Source of the DNA: an uncultured Clostridium sp.
GTDB lineage: Bacteria > Bacillota > Clostridia > TANB77 > CAG-508
DNA length: 64,000 nt
Assembly (NCBI GenBank): GCA_947368535.1
Contig: CANBHY010000004.1
Coordinates: forward strand, 1-64,000
Direction of reading: 5' to 3'
Shown here: in pieces, positions 60,377 to 64,000 of the stretch
Position numbering within the stretch: the first letter of the stretch is position 1
How the letters are laid out: each line of letters begins with the position of its first letter
Position numbers and translations under genes: made by a program
Notes under the pieces: model-generated
Seen by the model: the letters and a program-made list of their open reading frames with translations, nothing else
What the model was told of the DNA's origin: nothing
Databases searched by the model: none

Positions 60377-60405
60377 ATTATATAGTATAAAAAAAATTAT
60401 TGCAA
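60377..60405 (-). promoter_or_regulatory. Promoter of the cation ATPase leader
   Basis: TTGCAA (60400-60405), 17-nt spacer, TATAAT (60377-60382) on the minus strand, with transcription starting about 60370. Confidence 0.75.
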
Positions 60406-60507
60406 GTCTTTTTTCTCGTTTTAAATCGACATTTTTATTCTAATGTATGTTTGCTTATTAATCTTCCTCTTTATAAGTTTTTTAAATCTATCATTTCATT
60501 TATATAT

Positions 60508-60540
60508 AACAAAACCGGTGGTCATATTGCTCACCACCGG
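60508..60540 (-). terminator. GC-rich terminator of the islet gene
   Basis: GCCGGTGGT and ACCACCGG (60533-60540 with 60515-60522) pair around a 10-nt loop and are followed on the minus strand by TTTTGTTATAT. Confidence 0.88.
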
Positions 60541-60604
60541 CTACCCTCTCCGCAGTATTACTTAACTATCATATTAACTTTTAGACTGTTGCCCAGTTTT
60601 AGGC

Positions 60605-61219
60605 TTATTCTTCCTCGCCTTTCTCCTGGGTTTCTCCGTCTTCTGAGTCTTCTGTCTCGCCTTCCTCCGGATCTTCGTCTTCTTCACAGCATCTTTCATA
60701 GGGATCTTCGAGGTCAATTAACTCTGGCATTGTTAACTCTGTCAGATGCCAGTTTCCTTCATCGTAAGCATCGTACTCGCCGTAATCATAGTCTTCGAGA
60801 TCTTCTGTATCTTCCAGCCTAAGTAACAGCGCTGCCGTCTCTTTTGCTACATCGATATCGGATTCTGCCAGATTCTGCACATAGGTAAGATATGCGTCTT
60901 CGCTGAGGATGTACAGCTCAGTAAAGTAGTCGCTGTCATTATATACCTCATCGAAACAGTAGAAGAACATCATGATGTTCATCAGCGGCTCATTTGTCTT
61001 GAAGTCCTCGATAGTTGCATTGATGCTACCTTCTTTGATCAAATACTGAGCCACAGCTTCGAACCTGCCGTCCTTGATGTACTCCTCGCTGAGCTCTTCG
61101 CATTCTTCTACCCGGCGGTTTTTCATCAGGTCAGAGACGTGATCTTCGCTGAAACTCCTCACCATTTCCTGCATGAACCGTATTACGTCTTCTCTGCATT
61201 CTACTTTAAATTCTCCCAT
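60605..61219 (-). CDS. Acidic protein of unknown function on a GC-rich foreign islet
   Basis: A 204-residue cytoplasmic protein not assigned to a family: a mixed alpha N-terminal part (VIRFMQEMVRSFSEDHV), then an extremely acidic tail of about 70 residues dominated by Glu and Asp. Its base composition (near 48% GC) and codons (CGC, CGG, AGG for Arg) are unlike every neighbour. It uses an in-frame CGG (Arg-Arg as CGC CGG GTA) that no other intact gene of the window contains. It has its own promoter, AAAGGAG ribosome site and terminator. Recent transfer or a chimeric join in the assembly are both possible. Confidence 0.78.
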   Translation of the reverse strand: MGEFKVECREDVIRFMQEMVRSFSEDHVSDLMKNRRVEECEELSEEYIKDGRFEAVAQYLIKEGSINATIEDFKTNEPLMNIMMFFYCFDEVYNDSDYFTELYILSEDAYLTYVQNLAESDIDVAKETAALLLRLEDTEDLEDYDYGEYDAYDEGNWHLTELTMPELIDLEDPYERCCEEDEDPEEGETEDSEDGETQEKGEEE

Positions 61220-61302
61220 TGTTTGTGTATCTCCTTTGCTGATTTTTTATTTGGATTAGCTTCTGCTTTGCGGAAGAGGATACAGAACTAATCGTGGGAT
61301 AA

Positions 61303-61331
61303 ATTATATATTGTCTTTGAATTTATGTCAA
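61303..61331 (-). promoter_or_regulatory. Consensus promoter of the islet gene
   Basis: TTGACA (61326-61331), exactly 17 nt, TATAAT (61303-61308) on the minus strand. A leader hairpin follows, GATTAG-TTCTG with CAGAA-CTAATC. Confidence 0.8.
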
Positions 61332-61340
61332 CTATATTTG

Positions 61341-63128
61341 TTATTTTGATGTTTTTTCTTCTGTTTTTTCTTGACTGGTTGTATCTTCATCCTTTTTTAG
61401 GCTATCGACTATTGTTATAAATTTTACTTTTCCTTTGTTTTCTTCTGAAGTTTTAGTAAATGTAGTATAGTTTTCTGCTAATTCTTGTATTTTTTCTGCT
61501 CTAACAGATATGTTTTTTACATTATTATTTACGTAATTGTATATTGCATTAATTCCTGATTCATTAAATTCGTGTGTTCCTTCAGCTAATGTTGTTGATC
61601 CAATATCTAATTGTTCTAAGCCGTTTGATAGTTGATTTAGTCCGTTATTTAGTTCTGTCATTTGACTTATTACTTTTTTGGTTGCTTCTCTTTTTACTGT
61701 ATTTCCTACTTGAATTGCAATTTGTCTTGATGTTGCTTTTGCTGCTGTTTGAGCTGTTTCTTGTGCAGTTTTTACAGCTGTTTGTTCTGCAATTTGTTTT
61801 GCACTTGCTATTCCTTTTGCTTCTATTTGACTTCTTTGTGCTTCTATTCCACTATCTGCTCCAGCTATAATAGTAGCTTTTTCTGCATCTGTTAAATCTG
61901 TATTTATATTACTTGCTACTTGCTCTCCTATTGCTAAAGCTGTAGCATCGTCTAAACTTGGATTTCCTGCTTTTGCGGCAGCTATAGCACCTTGTTTTAC
62001 AGCTTCTTTTGTTTGTAGTTTTGCTTGCACTGCTGATTGAATTGCTGTAGCTCTTGCTATTTCTTTTGCATTTTGTATATATTGTTCTTTAATATAGTTT
62101 GCTTGTGCATCTATTCCACTATCAGCACTTGCTATTATCATATTTATTTGTTCTTGTGTTAATGTTGCTCCTCCAGCTGCTTGCTGTTCTATCATTGCTA
62201 ATGTTGCTTCATCTAGTGCATTTGAATTATCGACTTTTAAATTATTTATTGCTTTTCCTACTTCTGCTTGTATTTGATTTGCTCCTGTATTTGCTGTTTG
62301 TATTCCTTCTGATAATGTTTTTGCTCCTTCTTCTATTTGATTGCTGGCTGTTTTTAGATCTTCTACTTTGGTATATAATTCGTCTATCTTTGAAAAAATG
62401 TCTAGATCTAATTCTTCTGTATTTATAGGCATTGCATACATAATTATATTGTTCATCTCAAATTCTTTTGAATCCATTTCTATTTCAATTGTTTCTGGTA
62501 TTTCTATTACATCTGTTTTAAGACTTTCTTTCAATCCTGGGAATGTAATTCCAGCTACCATTGTTTTCGAACCATCATCTATTATTTTAGCGTTTTTTAC
62601 TTCTATGTTTTTATTTTTTTCATTTGAAATAGATGTTCCGCATGCTACTGTAAATGGTATATACATTTTTTCTTTTTTGCCATTTATTTCAACTTCTTTT
62701 ATTTCTTTATTCTCTAATTGTATTGTGATTTTTACTTTTCCATCTTTCCCTGCTATTTTTTCTGGTTCTATTTCTTTTCCGTCTAATACATATGTTATTT
62801 TTATATCTATTGGTAAACTTTTATTTGTCTCTCCTTTATAGTATATATCATTTGAGTTTGCTTCCCAGATTAGCTCTTCGCCCTCTTTTTTAAAATTTTC
62901 ATTTCCTGATGTGTTTTCTATATTTAAAAGTGTTGTTAAGTCTTTTAATATTTTTTCGTCGTTTTCATTTATAAGATGTGTTGTTACTATTGTCTGATAT
63001 TTTTGACCTTTTGAATTTAAATTTGAATATACTGTCTCATCTTTTGTAAAAGCTGAAACAGGTAGTGTATACATTAGTGTTGTTCCTAATATTATGCTTG
63101 CTGTTATTCTTGATAATTTATTTTTCAT
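61341..63128 (-). CDS. Secreted protein with xxxLxxG-type heptads and internal repeats
   Basis: A 595-residue protein: signal peptide (about 1-26, cleavage near VSAF), a beta-rich region to about 235, then Gln/Glu/Ala-rich helical repeats. Two related units of about 75 residues (DEATLAMIEQQAAGGATLTQEQ... and DDATALAIGEQVASNINTDLTDAE..., each followed by DSGI-AQ) lie at about 305-375 and 395-460. Near the end LNNGLNQLSNGLEQLDIGS is the L-x2-G heptad type seen in proteins paired with MMPL transporters. It lies 19 nt after the transporter gene. Probably an accessory subunit of the transporter outside the membrane. Confidence 0.82.
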   Translation of the reverse strand: MKNKLSRITASIILGTTLMYTLPVSAFTKDETVYSNLNSKGQKYQTIVTTHLINENDEKILKDLTTLLNIENTSGNENFKKEGEELIWEANSNDIYYKGETNKSLPIDIKITYVLDGKEIEPEKIAGKDGKVKITIQLENKEIKEVEINGKKEKMYIPFTVACGTSISNEKNKNIEVKNAKIIDDGSKTMVAGITFPGLKESLKTDVIEIPETIEIEMDSKEFEMNNIIMYAMPINTEELDLDIFSKIDELYTKVEDLKTASNQIEEGAKTLSEGIQTANTGANQIQAEVGKAINNLKVDNSNALDEATLAMIEQQAAGGATLTQEQINMIIASADSGIDAQANYIKEQYIQNAKEIARATAIQSAVQAKLQTKEAVKQGAIAAAKAGNPSLDDATALAIGEQVASNINTDLTDAEKATIIAGADSGIEAQRSQIEAKGIASAKQIAEQTAVKTAQETAQTAAKATSRQIAIQVGNTVKREATKKVISQMTELNNGLNQLSNGLEQLDIGSTTLAEGTHEFNESGINAIYNYVNNNVKNISVRAEKIQELAENYTTFTKTSEENKGKVKFITIVDSLKKDEDTTSQEKTEEKTSK

Positions 63129-63147
63129 GATTTTAATCTCCTTTCTA

Positions 63148-64000
63148 TTATTTAACTTCTTTCATTTTTCTTGTTGTTTTACATATCAATCTATCAAATA
63201 CCATTAATAATGATGGTATTACTGTTATTACAATTATAACGCTTACTATTGCGCCTCTTGCCATTAATGTACATAATGACCCTATCATTTCTATTTTTGA
63301 ATATGCTCCTACTCCAAATGTTGCACCAAAGAAACATAGTCCACTGACAATGATTGATGTGATTGAAGATCCAAGAGCTTCTGAAATTGCTTGCTTCTTT
63401 TCTATTCCTGATTTTCTATTTTCTATATATTTTGTTGTCATTAATATTGCATAATCTATTGTAGCTCCTAATTGAATTGTTCCTATTACTATTGAAGCTA
63501 TAAATGGTATTGTTGTATTAGTTAAGAATGAACATCCCATGTTTACGAATATTGCAAATTCTATGACAAATATTAATAATATTGGTAGTGATATAGATGA
63601 AAGTACAAATATCATTATTACAAATATTACTGCTATTGATACTGTATTTACATTTCTAAAATCATGGTCGCTAATTTCTACTAAGTCTTTCATTAGTGGT
63701 CCTTCTCCAACAAACATTCCTTTTTCATCATACTCTTTTACTATTTTATTTATTTCATTTATTTGAGAATTTAGTTCATCTGATGCTATTTCATATTTTG
63801 AACTTACTAAAATCATTTGATAATTTTCGCTTACAAAAATATTTTTTATATCATCTGATAAAACTTCTCTTGGTAATGTTGTACCTATTTTTGAATATCC
63901 TAAAGTAAAATCTATTCCTTCGATTTTTTCTATTTTCTCTAGCATTTCATTTACTTTGTAATCGTCTAAATCTTTATCTATTAATATCATCGCTTCTGAA
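63148..64000 (-). CDS. MMPL/RND-family transporter, C-terminal part, cut by the window end
   Basis: The frame stays open to the right edge (codons TCA GAA GCG before the internal ATG at 63990), so only the last 283 or so residues are seen. About six helices with GATIDYAILMTTKYIE, the RND/MMPL intramembrane Asp segment, then the loop QAISEALGSSITSIIVSGLCFF. Such transporters move lipids or hydrophobic compounds, and in Firmicutes pair with heptad-repeat secreted proteins such as the next gene. Confidence 0.87.
   Translation of the reverse strand, partial: SEAMILIDKDLDDYKVNEMLEKIEKIEGIDFTLGYSKIGTTLPREVLSDDIKNIFVSENYQMILVSSKYEIASDELNSQINEINKIVKEYDEKGMFVGEGPLMKDLVEISDHDFRNVNTVSIAVIFVIMIFVLSSISLPILLIFVIEFAIFVNMGCSFLTNTTIPFIASIVIGTIQLGATIDYAILMTTKYIENRKSGIEKKQAISEALGSSITSIIVSGLCFFGATFGVGAYSKIEMIGSLCTLMARGAIVSVIIVITVIPSLLMVFDRLICKTTRKMKEVK

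Overview
The window is about 64 kb of AT-rich DNA (roughly 28% GC by eye) with Gram-positive AGGAGG ribosome binding sites, tightly packed one-sided gene runs, Rho-independent terminators, a T-box leader, class B sortase and cohesin/dockerin proteins, and no outer-membrane genes. This suggests a low-GC anaerobic Clostridia-type Firmicute, probably an uncultured gut lineage. Species cannot be named from the sequence alone. Almost all genes lie on the minus strand. Exceptions are asnB (1.2-3.0 kb) and the tmcAL/RluA pair (25.4-27.4 kb).

Layout, left to right. 0-7 kb: parts of a zinc/manganese ABC transporter (permease at 0.2 kb; ATPase and binding protein at 5.3-7.0 kb), interrupted by asnB, a small membrane-anchored protein and a spermidine-synthase-like membrane protein. 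7-15.4 kb: a long housekeeping run, glmM - unknown - metG - tmk - nadD - DUF368 - WG-repeat protein, running into znuA/znuC. 15.5-25.2 kb: a divergent SecD/SecF pair, an HD hydrolase, a TIGR04086 membrane protein, and the run rnhA - coaE - peptidase - queA - tgt - WG-repeat protein. 27.5-28.8 kb: a roughly 650-nt non-coding RNA gene with its own consensus promoter, directly upstream of a DUF21 membrane protein. This is the arrangement of OLE RNA and its partner OapA. 29-35.3 kb: a cell-surface cohesin/dockerin locus consisting of a nine-Big2-domain cohesin scaffoldin with an SPQTG anchor, a class B sortase with AT-hook motifs, a propeller-dockerin protein and a membrane cohesin. 35.5-46.5 kb: an 852-codon unknown protein, T-box-controlled thrS, a giant protein ending in a PPP-type phosphatase, an MFS transporter and an HD hydrolase. 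46.5-56.4 kb: a MATE-kinase fusion, metK, a flavoprotein and a lipid/glycolipid cluster (DAG kinase, GT8, GT8-acyltransferase fusion, acyltransferase). 56.5-60.4 kb: a P-type cation ATPase and a Ca/Na-type exchanger behind a probable Mn riboswitch. 60.5-61.3 kb: a GC-rich islet with one foreign-looking acidic gene. 61.3-64 kb: a heptad-repeat secreted protein and the end of an MMPL/RND transporter that runs off the window.

The most striking result is translational. Three genes (nadD, the propeller-dockerin gene and the phosphatase gene) are each broken by an apparent +1 frameshift. At each break the in-frame codon is CGG followed by A, and slipping one base to read GGA restores a conserved C-terminus. 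Reading every CGG by eye, I found no other in-frame CGG codon in any native gene of the window. In all three genes the zero-frame stop lies exactly 24 nt downstream of the CGG. This fits CGG being an unassigned or unreadable Arg codon that acts as a +1 frameshift signal. The only other in-frame CGG is in the GC-rich foreign islet gene. Systematic sequencing error and gene decay are the competing explanations.
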